Source: Acidovorax sp. NO-1 (GTDB taxonomy: Bacteria > Pseudomonadota > Gammaproteobacteria > Burkholderiales > Burkholderiaceae_C). From it: a stretch of DNA of 64,000 nt. Of this stretch, positions 26,751-36,247 are shown in pieces (position 1 is the first letter of the stretch; every line of letters begins with the position of its first letter). The notes beneath the pieces were generated by a model. That model searched no databases. It saw only the letters and a program-made list of their open reading frames with translations, and was not told the origin of the DNA. The position numbers and the translations under genes were made by a program. Location: contig NZ_AGTS01000077.1 of the NCBI RefSeq assembly GCF_000238595.1, forward strand, positions 62,001 to 126,000, given 5' to 3'.

Positions 26751-27923
26751 TCAGAGCTTGCGCAGCCGCTCCAGCGCTGCACGCAGCGTTTCGTCCTTCT
26801 TGGCAAAGCAGAACCGCACCACCCGCTGGTCAAACCCGTCGCCATAGAACGCCGACAGCGGAATCGCCGCCACGCCCACCTCACGGGTGAGCCACTGGCA
26901 GAAATCGGCCTCGTTCAAATCGCTGATGGCCGAGATGTCCACGCACTGGAAGTAGCTGCCGGTGCTGGGCAGCAGCTTGAAGCGCGAGCCCTCCAAACCT
27001 TGGCGGAACAGGTCGCGCTTGGCCTGGTAGAACGCGGGCAGTTGCAGGTAGGGCGTGGGGTCTTGCAGGTAGGCAGCCAGGCCGTGCTGCATGGGCGTGT
27101 TGACGGTGAACACGTTGAACTGGTGCACCTTGCGGAACTCGGCCGTCAGGGCGGCGGGGGCCGCCACGGTGCCGACCTTCCAGCCCGTGACGTGGAAGGT
27201 CTTGCCAAAGCTCGACACGATGAACGCGCGGGCAGCCAGGCCTGCAAAGCGCGCGGCGCTCTGGTGCTCGGCGCCGTCGAACACCATGTGTTCGTACACC
27301 TCGTCGCTGATGAGCAGGATGTCGGTGGGCGCCAGCAGGTCCTCCAGCTGGCGCATTTCCTCGGCCGTCCAGATGGTGGCGCTGGGGTTGTGCGGGCTGT
27401 TGATGAGGATGGCGCGGGTGCGGGGCGTGATGGCCGCGCTGATCCTGGCGAAGTCGGGCCGGAAGGTGCCGGGTGTGAGCGGCACGCGCACCGCCTTGCC
27501 ACCGGCCAGCTCGATGTTGGGCACATAGCTGTCGTAGCAGGGGTCGAGCACGATCACCTCGTCGCCAGCATGCACGATGGCCAGGATGGCGGTGATGATG
27601 GCCTGCGTGGCGCCAGCGGTGATGGTGATTTCGGTGTTGGGGTTGTAGGCGCGGCCGTGCAGCGCCTCGATCTTGCGGGCCACGGCCTCGCGCAGCGCCG
27701 GGATGCCAGGCATGGGCGGGTACTGGTTGTGCCCGGCCTGCATGGCGGCGGTGACGGCGTTCACCAGGTCGGGGGCGCATTCAAAGTCTGGAAAGCCCTG
27801 GCCCAGGTTGACGGCCTTGTGTTCGGTGGCCAGGGCCGACATCACGGTGAAGATGGTGGTGCCGACGTGGGGCAGCTTGCTGGGGAAGGCTGGGGTGCGG
27901 GCGGCAGCGTTAGCTTGGGTCAT
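26751..27923 (-). CDS. Methionine/kynurenine-type aminotransferase (YbdL-like)
   Basis: 390 aa, fold-type I PLP aminotransferase of class I. PLP lysine is Lys241 in SSFGKTFHVTGWKVG, a wording typical of YbdL-like methionine aminotransferases. Other motifs are NLGQGFPDF, ITAGATQAI, INSPHNPSATIW and FAKKDETL. Probably transaminates methionine, phenylalanine or kynurenine with a 2-oxo acid. It is encoded next to a CysB-type regulator on the same strand, 55 bases apart, with the aminotransferase downstream, so both may be co-transcribed; a link to sulfur amino acids is plausible but inferred. Confidence 0.9.
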   Translation of the reverse strand: MTQANAAARTPAFPSKLPHVGTTIFTVMSALATEHKAVNLGQGFPDFECAPDLVNAVTAAMQAGHNQYPPMPGIPALREAVARKIEALHGRAYNPNTEITITAGATQAIITAILAIVHAGDEVIVLDPCYDSYVPNIELAGGKAVRVPLTPGTFRPDFARISAAITPRTRAILINSPHNPSATIWTAEEMRQLEDLLAPTDILLISDEVYEHMVFDGAEHQSAARFAGLAARAFIVSSFGKTFHVTGWKVGTVAAPAALTAEFRKVHQFNVFTVNTPMQHGLAAYLQDPTPYLQLPAFYQAKRDLFRQGLEGSRFKLLPSTGSYFQCVDISAISDLNEADFCQWLTREVGVAAIPLSAFYGDGFDQRVVRFCFAKKDETLRAALERLRKL

Positions 27924-27978
27924 GGCGCAACAACGTAAAAATCAAAGGTGTTTCAGGGGCAGGTGGATCACGACGCAA

Positions 27979-28920
27979 TCACAGCTCGTAGTCGTTGACA
28001 TGGCCGGTCATCGCGCGGGCGATAAGGTCGCGGCTCAGGCGGTCGCTGAGCAGTTCGGCAAACTTGTAGACAAAATTGCGCAGGTAAGCGCTGCGTTTGA
28101 AAGCCACACGGGCCACGCTTTGGCCAAAAAGGTGCCCCACCGGGCGCACGGCCAGGTCGCCCACCGGGTCGTCGCGCATGGCCATCTCGGCCACGATGCC
28201 GATGCCCAGGCCCAGGCGCACGTAGGTCTTGATCACGTCGGAGTCGATGGCTTCGAGCACGATGCGGGGCGTGAGCTTGCGCGCCGCAAAGGCGTGGTCG
28301 ATCTTGCCCCGGCCGGTGAAGGAGGGGTGGTAGGTGATGAGGGATTCGTGGGCCAGGTCGTCCAGGCCGATGCGTTCCTTTTGCGCCAGCGGGTGGTCGT
28401 TGGGCACGACCAGCACGTGCTGCCATTCGTAGCAGGGCAGGGTGACGAGGTCGGGGTAGTCGGCCAGCGATTCGGTGGCCATGCCGATCTCGGCCACTTC
28501 GTCGATCACCATGCGCGCCACCTCGTGCGGTGTGGCCTGGTGCAGGCTGATGTTGACCTTGGGGTAGGCCTCGCGCAGCCGGGCCACAGGCACCGGCAGC
28601 ACATAGCGGGCCTGGGTGTGGGTGGTGGCGATGCTCAAGGTGCCGCTGTCCTGCGCGCTGAACTGCTCGCCAATGCGCTTCAGGTTACCCACCTCGCGCA
28701 TGATGACTTCAATGCTTTTGAGCACGTGCTGGCCGGGCTCGGTGATGCGCTTGAGGCGTTTGCCGTGGCGGGCAAAGATGTCCACGCCCAATTCTTCTTC
28801 CAGCTCGATGATGGCTTTGGAGACCCCGGGCTGCGAGGTATGCAGGGCCTTGGCGGCCTCGGTCAGGTTGAGGTTGCGGCGCGCCGCCTCTTGAACGAAG
28901 CGGAATTGGTGCAGGTTCAT
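27979..28920 (-). CDS. cysB: CysB-type LysR regulator
   Basis: 313 aa, close in length and wording to CysB/Cbl. The N-terminal helix-turn-helix is NLTEAAKALHTSQPGVSKAIIELEEELG (about 18-45; shown here across HTSQPGVSKAIIELE). The effector domain has TTHTQARYVLP (sulfate/acetylserine site) and YVRLGLGIGIVAEMA. CysB activates sulfate uptake and assimilation in response to acetylserine. A sirohydrochlorin-chelatase-like gene lies upstream on the same strand, which fits siroheme supply for sulfite reductase. Confidence 0.9.
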   Translation of the reverse strand: MNLHQFRFVQEAARRNLNLTEAAKALHTSQPGVSKAIIELEEELGVDIFARHGKRLKRITEPGQHVLKSIEVIMREVGNLKRIGEQFSAQDSGTLSIATTHTQARYVLPVPVARLREAYPKVNISLHQATPHEVARMVIDEVAEIGMATESLADYPDLVTLPCYEWQHVLVVPNDHPLAQKERIGLDDLAHESLITYHPSFTGRGKIDHAFAARKLTPRIVLEAIDSDVIKTYVRLGLGIGIVAEMAMRDDPVGDLAVRPVGHLFGQSVARVAFKRSAYLRNFVYKFAELLSDRLSRDLIARAMTGHVNDYEL

Positions 28921-28989
28921 ATCTGATATCGCCTAAAGGGTTGCATCATTATGCTGCAACCGTCTAAGCGATTCGATGAAAACTCCACG

Positions 28990-29370
28990 TCAGTTGGGTG
29001 GGGCCTCGCAAGCAATTTCGGCCATCAATGCCGTCATGCGCGGGTCTTCGCCAATGGCAGCCTGCACATGAAATTCAATAGCCGGGTGGGTGTTGCGCAA
29101 ATCCTGCACCAGCAGGGGGAGGTCTTCCCGGGCATGCTTGCCGGTGCCCAGGAACATGGGAACTACGGTGATCTGCGTTGCGCCCTGGGCCGCGAGTTGG
29201 CGGCAGGCATCGGCCAGCGATGGGGTGCACAGCTCCAGATAGGCACACACCACAAGCCGGTCGGGCTGCTGCGCAGCGATGCGCGCCGCTACCGCCTCCA
29301 GCGGCACGCGCCAAAGTACATCACGTGAACCGTGGGCAAACAAAATGATAGCTGCTTGCGCTTGCTGCAT
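28990..29370 (-). CDS. cbiX: CbiX/SirB-type sirohydrochlorin chelatase
   Basis: 126 aa, a single-domain (half-size) class II chelatase that inserts Fe or Co into sirohydrochlorin. The two metal-binding His residues are in ILFAHGSRD (about residues 9-17) and GTGKHARED (about 76-84). Its start is inside repeat B: the ATG and roughly the first ten codons are read from the repeat, and the core IILFAHGSR only follows from there. No alternative downstream start would keep the first His, so the repeat must be part of the gene. CysB-type regulator downstream. Confidence 0.88.
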   Translation of the reverse strand: MQQAQAAIILFAHGSRDVLWRVPLEAVAARIAAQQPDRLVVCAYLELCTPSLADACRQLAAQGATQITVVPMFLGTGKHAREDLPLLVQDLRNTHPAIEFHVQAAIGEDPRMTALMAEIACEAPPN

Positions 29371-29389
29371 AAGCGTTAGAGGCCTAAAA
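29341..29389 (+). repeat. Dispersed repeat family B overlapping the cbiX start
   Basis: AAAATGATAGCTGC, stem TGCGCTT / ATAAGCGTTA, AGAGGCC. The minus-strand start codon of cbiX (29368-29370) is in the loop region, so half of the repeat is coding. Confidence 0.85.
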
Positions 29390-29399
29390 GACTAAAAAA

Positions 29400-30506
29400 C
29401 TACCGGCGAAGCACCAGCCACCCAAAGGCGGCCAGCGAGAGCGCCGAGTAAATGAGCCCGGGCGCTGCGGCGGTGAGCCACGGCGACCAGTTCTGAAGAT
29501 TGCCCGCGTAACCGAAAACGTTGTTCAGCAGGAAGAAGCTGATACCCGCCATGACCCCGCCAAACACGTAGCCCGCGATGCCCCCCGAGCGGAAGTGCAG
29601 GTAGGCAAAGGGCAGCGCCAGCACCACCATCACCAGGCAGGAGAGCGGATAAAACACCTTGCGCCAGAACTCGATCTCATACCGCTGGGCCGACTGGCCA
29701 TTGGCATCGAGGTGCCGGATGTACTGGAACAGGTCGATGGTGGCCATGCGATCGGGCTTGAGCAGCGAGGCGGCCACCATGTCGGCGCTGATCCGGGTGG
29801 GCCATTGCAGCGAAGGAATCTGCAGGTGTTCCACATGCGCCTGGTCCGCATCGCGCTGCTCGAAGCGGCTGGTTTGCACGTTTTCAAGGGTCCATGCGCC
29901 ATCTGCTGCGAACTGGCCCGAAGCGGCACGGGTCTGCGAGGCCAGCCGGCCCTGGGCGTCGAACTCGAAGATGCGCACATCCTGCATGCCCCCATTGGGC
30001 GTGAGCGCGCGTACGTTAACGGCATACGAGCGGTCCTCCTGGCGCTCCTTGAGCCAGGCGCCCGTGGCTCCCGTGGTCAGCCTGCCCAGGTATTTCGCCT
30101 TGACCAGCTGGGCGGCGCGGTCGGTGGCTGGGGCAATGTAGTCTCCGATGGCAAAGGTCAGCAGCACAAAAAAGCCGCCCAGCGCCAGCAAGGTGCGCAA
30201 GGCCTGCCAGGGGCCCATCCCGCTCGTGCGCATGATGGTGAACTCAGAACTCTGCGCAAGGCGTGCCATTACGAAGATGGTGCCGATCAGGACCGTGATG
30301 GGCAGCAGCTCGTACAGATGGCTGGGTATGCTCAGCACCACGAACAGGAATGCGTGGGAGAGCTGGTAGCCTTCCGGGCCCCTGCGCCCCACCGAGCGCA
30401 GCTCATCGACCAGATCAAAGAAAAAGAACATTGCCAGAAACCCCACCGTGACAAAAGCGACGGCAAACAGGGCTTCGCGGTGGATCAGTCGTCGAAGGGT
30501 TTTCAT
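29400..30506 (-). CDS. lptG: LPS export permease LptG
   Basis: 368 aa. Three N-terminal membrane segments, a periplasmic beta-jellyroll domain (about 130-270) and three C-terminal segments, as in LptG. Typical stretches: YLLP-like YELLPITVLIGT, FTIMRTSGM and FWRKVFYPLSCLVMVVLALPFAYLHFR near residue 290. With LptF and LptB it extracts lipopolysaccharide from the inner membrane into the Lpt bridge. Its start overlaps the lptF stop by four bases. Confidence 0.95.
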   Translation of the reverse strand: MKTLRRLIHREALFAVAFVTVGFLAMFFFFDLVDELRSVGRRGPEGYQLSHAFLFVVLSIPSHLYELLPITVLIGTIFVMARLAQSSEFTIMRTSGMGPWQALRTLLALGGFFVLLTFAIGDYIAPATDRAAQLVKAKYLGRLTTGATGAWLKERQEDRSYAVNVRALTPNGGMQDVRIFEFDAQGRLASQTRAASGQFAADGAWTLENVQTSRFEQRDADQAHVEHLQIPSLQWPTRISADMVAASLLKPDRMATIDLFQYIRHLDANGQSAQRYEIEFWRKVFYPLSCLVMVVLALPFAYLHFRSGGIAGYVFGGVMAGISFFLLNNVFGYAGNLQNWSPWLTAAAPGLIYSALSLAAFGWLVLRR

Positions 30507-31606
30507 GCTGCGCTCCGGGCGAGCCTGCGTTGCCAGATGCTTCGCACGGACCAGTGGTTGTGGCGCGCAGCCAGGATCAGCAGCGACGTCAGCAGCATGC
30601 CGCCGTGCAGCAGCAGCATGAAACTGGCCAGCCCCAGACGGCCGGCGCCCACCCAGCTTTGTCCGAGCGTCATCAGGTTGTAGTAAACGATGAATGCAAA
30701 GAGGGCAAACACCAGGCTGGTGCTGCGTGCCGCGCGGGGGTTTACGCTGGCCACCGCCAGGCCCAGCACCACAAAGTTGATGGCGGCCAGTGCCAGCCCC
30801 AGGCGCCAGCCGAGCTCGGCGCGGTAGGCCGGAGTCGGCTTCATGAGCAGTTCGTGCGTGGCGCGGGTCTTCACTGAAAACTCTTCCGGCGAGCCGGACG
30901 GCGCAGACCCGATGCGCGTGCCGTATTCGGCAAACTCGCTGATCTTGACGCCGGGTTGATCGCGCGAGGTTTCCAGTCGCTGGCCATCACTCAGCACGGC
31001 AATGCGATCGCCGTCGCGGATCTCCAGCCGCGCGCTGCGGGCAGAGGTGACCGATTCGCGCGCGCCTTCGGTGGCCGCAATGAAGATGTTGTTGCCCGCC
31101 TGGGTGTCCGGGCTGTCCTTGTCGATGAAAAACACCCGGCTGCCGTTGGAGGATTCCTGAAACTCGCCGGGAGCGATGCGGTCGATGTCGCTGCGCTGTT
31201 CGTAGCGCGTTTTCAGTTCCTGGATCTGGGAGTTGGCCCAGGGCCATACCAGAAGGGACAGCACGGCAATCACCACCATCACCGGCCAGGCAAACCGCAG
31301 CAACGGGCGCAAAAGGCTGATCAGGCCGCGGCCACTGGCAAACCAGATGACCATTTCGCTGTCGCGGTACATGCGCGACAGCGTGCCCACGACGGCAATG
31401 AAGAGGCTCAGGCTAAGGATCGTCGGCAGCTGGCCCAGCACGGTGAAGCCCATGACCAGCATCACATCCGAAGGGCTCACGCTGCCCTTGGATGCCTGCC
31501 CCAGCGTGCGGATGAGCATCATGGTCATGACCACGGTCACCAGCACCACAAGCGTCGCGCCGAAGCTGCGCGCCAGCTCCTTGCGGATGGATGAATCGAA
31601 TAACAT
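30503..31606 (-). CDS. lptF: LPS export permease LptF
   Basis: 367 aa, same architecture as LptG: N-terminal MLFDSSIRKELARSFGATLVVL start, membrane segments around 15-35, 55-75 and 100-120, a periplasmic domain about 130-265, then three more membrane segments with YNLMTLGQSWV. The start ATG at 31606 is only 23 bases from the divergent pepA start, so the two promoters must lie in this gap or inside the opposite genes. Confidence 0.95.
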   Translation of the reverse strand: MLFDSSIRKELARSFGATLVVLVTVVMTMMLIRTLGQASKGSVSPSDVMLVMGFTVLGQLPTILSLSLFIAVVGTLSRMYRDSEMVIWFASGRGLISLLRPLLRFAWPVMVVIAVLSLLVWPWANSQIQELKTRYEQRSDIDRIAPGEFQESSNGSRVFFIDKDSPDTQAGNNIFIAATEGARESVTSARSARLEIRDGDRIAVLSDGQRLETSRDQPGVKISEFAEYGTRIGSAPSGSPEEFSVKTRATHELLMKPTPAYRAELGWRLGLALAAINFVVLGLAVASVNPRAARSTSLVFALFAFIVYYNLMTLGQSWVGAGRLGLASFMLLLHGGMLLTSLLILAARHNHWSVRSIWQRRLARSAA

Positions 31607-31629
31607 TGGCTCGAAGGAAAACACCAATT

Positions 31630-33128
<1,499 letters not shown>

Positions 33129-33134
33129 TTCGCC

Positions 33135-33569
33135 ATGACCGAAGTTGCGTTTCACTTCAACGCACCGGACAAGCTGGCCTACGCCTGCCGCTTTGCCCGC
33201 AAGGTGACGCGCAGCGGGGCGCGCCTTGTGATTGCTGCACCAACGGACACGCTGGCCTTGCTGGACCGCCAGCTGTGGAATCTGGCACCCCAGGACTTCG
33301 TAGCCCATTGCATGGCCGATGCGGATGAAGATCTGGTTCTTGCATCGCCTGTGCTTCTTGCGACGGATATCCGCTCTGTGCCGCACCACGATGTGCTGCT
33401 GAACCTGCACGCGGACGTGCTGGAAGGATTTGGCCAGTTTGGCCGGCTGGTGGAGGTGGTGAGCGCACACGATGAAATCGACCGGGGACAGGCGCGAGCG
33501 CGCTGGCGCCACTACGCCTCGCGCGGCTACGCCATCACCCGCCATGATCTTGTATTGAAAGCTGGCTGA
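33135..33569 (+). CDS. holC: DNA polymerase III chi subunit
   Basis: 144 aa. Begins with TEVAFHFNAPDKLAYACRFARKV and contains LWNLAPQDFVAHC and HHDVLLNLHADVLEGFGQF, as in HolC. Chi with psi links the clamp loader to single-strand DNA-binding protein. It sits directly after pepA, a conserved pairing in proteobacteria, six bases downstream. Confidence 0.95.
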   Translation: MTEVAFHFNAPDKLAYACRFARKVTRSGARLVIAAPTDTLALLDRQLWNLAPQDFVAHCMADADEDLVLASPVLLATDIRSVPHHDVLLNLHADVLEGFGQFGRLVEVVSAHDEIDRGQARARWRHYASRGYAITRHDLVLKAG

Positions 33570-34161
33570 TGGCTCTGCCTCCTCCCAAAACACCCCCGCG
33601 CTTTGTGCCCACACTCACCGAAGTGGTGCAGATGCCGGAGTCCGGGCGCTCACCGGTGCCGGCCGCTGCACCAACGCGTACCACGGTCATGTCGCCAGCG
33701 GCAGCAGCGGGTGCAAGGCCAGCGGCTGCAACTGTTTCAGCAGGGCAACCGGCGGTACGCCCCCGAGCCCTTCACCCTTGCCTGCTGCCCGCCCCATGGC
33801 TCCCCCGGCATTCAGCTCAACCAGCCCACGGATACCGCCCGCCGTGGCGATGCCCCCGCCCAAGCCCGTGGCACCGATGGCAGCACCCGCACCAGCACCG
33901 GCAAGAGCACCCGCCCGCCCCATGTTGAACCGCCCGCTGCCGGAAGGCATGGAGGAATACATGGTGCACCGAGTCATGCAGCGGGTGGATGTTGTCCTTG
34001 ATCAACGCCTGCGCGAGGCAATCGCCACGGTGGTGCAGGAGCAGACCCGATCCGTGCTTCCGCGCCTGCGCGAGGAGATTGAATCTGTCGTGCGGCACGC
34101 CGTCTATGAAGCGGTCGCCGACGAGCTTGCGAGTGGCGCACCCACAGCCACAAAGGGATGA
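33569..34161 (+). pseudogene. Small Pro-rich protein gene with apparent one-base frameshift
   Basis: The gene starts at 33569, overlapping the holC stop (TGATGG). The first frame gives MALPPPKTPPRFVPTLTEVVQMP and an Ala/Pro-rich stretch, then after about 33760 it turns into unlikely Trp/His/Arg-rich sequence. A second frame from about there gives Pro-rich sequence followed by a clear helical domain with MVHRVMQRVDVVLDQRLREA and RLREEIESVVRHAVYEAV, ending at 34161. Inserting one C in the run of five C at 33760-33764 would join them into a 197-residue protein. Function is unknown; the C-terminal half resembles an uncharacterised coiled-coil protein that follows holC in related bacteria, as I recall. 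Confidence 0.6.
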
Positions 34162-34242
34162 CAGGGTATTCCCCTGTGGTTTCCCTCGCATTTAATCGTG
34201 TTCCCTAATGATCTGGCCCGTAAATTGCGATATGTTCGCCTG

Positions 34243-34269
34243 CGTTGAGACACAAGAATATTCTCAGCG
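34243..34269 (+). promoter_or_regulatory. Imperfect dyad upstream of the Liv-type binding protein
   Basis: CGTTGAGA (34243-34250) and TCTCAGCG (34262-34269) form a near-palindrome (one mismatch) with an 11-base spacer, ending 22 bases before the ATG and upstream of the GGAG ribosome-binding site. It could be an operator; the regulator is unknown. Confidence 0.35.
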
Positions 34270-34291
34270 TTTATCTTTACTGGAGATTGAT

Positions 34292-35419
34292 ATGCAATTG
34301 AAGTTGAAACTGACCGTGGTTGCTGCTATCGCGGCTGCTGCTGGTGTGGCCTCTGCACAAGAGCAGGTGGTCAAGATCGGCCACGTGGCTCCGGTTTCCG
34401 GCGCCCAAGCCCACTACGGCAAGGACAACGAAAATGGCGCCCGCATGGCCATTGAAGAGCTGAACGCTCAAGGCATCACCATCGGTGGCAAGAAGATCAA
34501 GTTTGAACTTCAGGCTGAAGATGATGCTGCGGATCCGAAGCAAGGCACGGCCGCTGCGCAAAAGCTGTGCGACTCCAAGGTCGCGGGCGTTGTGGGTCAC
34601 CTCAACTCCGGAACCACGATCCCTGCTTCCAAGGTCTACAACGACTGCGGTATTCCGATGGTGACGGGCGCGGCAACGAACCCCAACCTGACCAAGCCCG
34701 GCTACAAGACCACCTTCCGCATCATCGCCAACGACAACGCACTGGGCGCTGGTCTGGCGTTCTATGCCGTGGATACGCTGAAGCTCAAGACCGTGGCCAT
34801 CATCGACGACCGTACTGCTTACGGCCAAGGTGTGGCAGACGTGTTCAAGAAGACGGCTGCTGCCAAGGGCATGAAAGTGGTTGACGAGCAGTTCACCACC
34901 GACAAGGCAACCGACTTCATGGCCATCCTGACCGCCATCAAGTCCAAGAATCCTGATGCCGTGTTCTTCGGCGGCATGGACCCTCAAGCCGGCCCCATGC
35001 TGCGCCAGATGGAACAGCTGGGCATGGGCAACGTCAAGTACTTCGGTGGTGACGGCGTCTGCACGTCTGAAATCGCCAAGCTGGCAGCCGGTGCCAAGAC
35101 CCTGGGCAACGTGATCTGCGCTGAAGGCGGTTCTTCGCTGGCCAAGATGCCTGGCGGTACGGCCTGGAAGGCCAAGTACGATGCCAAGTACCCAGGCCAG
35201 TTCCAGGTCTACAGCCCCTACACCTACGACGCCACGTTCCTGCTGGTCGACGCCATGAAGCGGGCCAACTCCGTGGACCCCAAGGTGTATGTGAACGAGC
35301 TGGCCAAGTCCAACTTCAAGGGCGTCACGTCCACCATCGCTTTTGAACCCAACGGCGAAATGAAGAACCCTGCCATCACGCTGTACGTGTACAAGGACGG
35401 CAAGAAGACTCCTCTGTAA
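34292..35419 (+). CDS. Branched-chain amino acid ABC transporter binding protein
   Basis: Periplasmic LivJ/LivK-type binding protein, 375 aa. Signal peptide MQLKLKLTVVAAIAAAAG with cleavage near ASA-QEQ, then VVKIGHVAPVSGAQAHYGKDNENGARMA (start of the type I periplasmic-binding fold; shown as GHVAPVSGAQAHYGKDNENG). Two cysteines (KLCDSK and YNDCGIP) probably form the conserved disulfide. The permease and ATPase genes are not in this window, so it is an orphan binding protein. Strong ribosome-binding site and terminator suggest high expression as a single transcript. Confidence 0.93.
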   Translation: MQLKLKLTVVAAIAAAAGVASAQEQVVKIGHVAPVSGAQAHYGKDNENGARMAIEELNAQGITIGGKKIKFELQAEDDAADPKQGTAAAQKLCDSKVAGVVGHLNSGTTIPASKVYNDCGIPMVTGAATNPNLTKPGYKTTFRIIANDNALGAGLAFYAVDTLKLKTVAIIDDRTAYGQGVADVFKKTAAAKGMKVVDEQFTTDKATDFMAILTAIKSKNPDAVFFGGMDPQAGPMLRQMEQLGMGNVKYFGGDGVCTSEIAKLAAGAKTLGNVICAEGGSSLAKMPGGTAWKAKYDAKYPGQFQVYSPYTYDATFLLVDAMKRANSVDPKVYVNELAKSNFKGVTSTIAFEPNGEMKNPAITLYVYKDGKKTPL

Positions 35420-35464
35420 TCAGGAGCATTCTCTGGCGGGTGCCTCGCAGCATCTGCCAATTGC

Positions 35465-35494
35465 AAAAAAGGGCTTCCACAAGGAAGCCCTTTT
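35465..35494 (+). terminator. Rho-independent terminator after the binding protein
   Basis: Stem AAGGGCTTCC / GGAAGCCCTT around the loop ACAA, followed by TTTT. Located 46 bases after the stop codon at 35419. Confidence 0.88.
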
Positions 35495-35625
35495 GCATTG
35501 GTACCCGGTGTTGATGGCGGCTGCCTCAATGTCCTGAAGGCGGCTTTTCTGATCAAAAAGCCTTGAATCGCTTGACTGTAAAGCGCTACCAGCTACTGAA
35601 TGTATAGCATCACTCCAGTTGCCTG

Positions 35626-36078
35626 CTATGAACCCACGCTGCGGCGGTCGATCTTGCGGCTGAGCACGATGCTGGTCTGCGTCTGGTGCACGCCGTCCAG
35701 TTGGCCCACCTTGTCGAGCAGGGTGTCGAGCTGCTCGTGGCTGGTGCATCGCAAGAACACCAGGTAGTCAAACGACCCGCTCACGGCCGATACCTCTTCG
35801 ACCTCGGCCATGGCCTCCAGCGCGCGCAGCACAGCGGGCGCTGTCTTGGGCAGCACGCTGATGCTGCACCAGGCCCGCACGGTGGTGGCGTCAAGCCGCG
35901 TACCCAGCCGCACCCCGTAGCCCGCCACCACGCCCGAGCGCTCCAGCCGCGCAATACGCGCCACCACGGTGGTGCGGGCCAAGCCCAGCTTGCGCGCCAG
36001 CGTGGCCGTGCCCTCGCGCGCATTGGCCTGCAACAGGCTGAGCAGTTGCCGGTCGGTGTCGTCCAGGGCTTGGGTCAT
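35626..36078 (-). CDS. Lrp/AsnC family regulator
   Basis: 150 aa. N-terminal winged helix (DDTDRQLLSLLQANAREG, then LARKLGLARTTVVARIARLERSG) and a C-terminal RAM effector domain with VEEVSAVSGSFDYLVFLRC. Typical for single-target Lrp-type regulators. It is divergent from the saccharopine-dehydrogenase-like gene, with 169 bases between starts, so it likely controls that gene and itself, possibly with an amino acid (lysine or related) as ligand. Confidence 0.92.
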   Translation of the reverse strand: MTQALDDTDRQLLSLLQANAREGTATLARKLGLARTTVVARIARLERSGVVAGYGVRLGTRLDATTVRAWCSISVLPKTAPAVLRALEAMAEVEEVSAVSGSFDYLVFLRCTSHEQLDTLLDKVGQLDGVHQTQTSIVLSRKIDRRSVGS

Positions 36079-36098
36079 GAGGGCTCCGTCCAGAAAGT

Positions 36099-36126
36099 CA
36101 TAACGCCCATCATATTCGTCGTTATG
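36099..36126. promoter_or_regulatory. Dyad in the Lrp divergon
   Basis: Perfect inverted repeat CATAACG (36099-36105) / CGTTATG (36120-36126) with a 14-base AT-richer spacer, just upstream of the regulator start. A candidate Lrp-type operator. Confidence 0.5.
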
Positions 36127-36207
36127 GCAAAACAAAGAGCTGGTTTCGACGTTTTTGAAGCTACACATTGACAGTGCTGTTGCCTAGCATCAAGGCATTC
36201 ACAACAC

Positions 36208-36228
36208 CTCGCCGCTGCATGCGGCGAG
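36208..36228 (+). promoter_or_regulatory. Leader hairpin before the dehydrogenase
   Basis: Perfect 8-base stem CTCGCCGC / GCGGCGAG with a 5-base loop (TGCAT), ending 19 bases before the ATG at 36248 and just before the GGGAG ribosome-binding site. No T run follows. Confidence 0.45.
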
Positions 36229-36247
36229 CACTACCGGGAGCGCTGCC

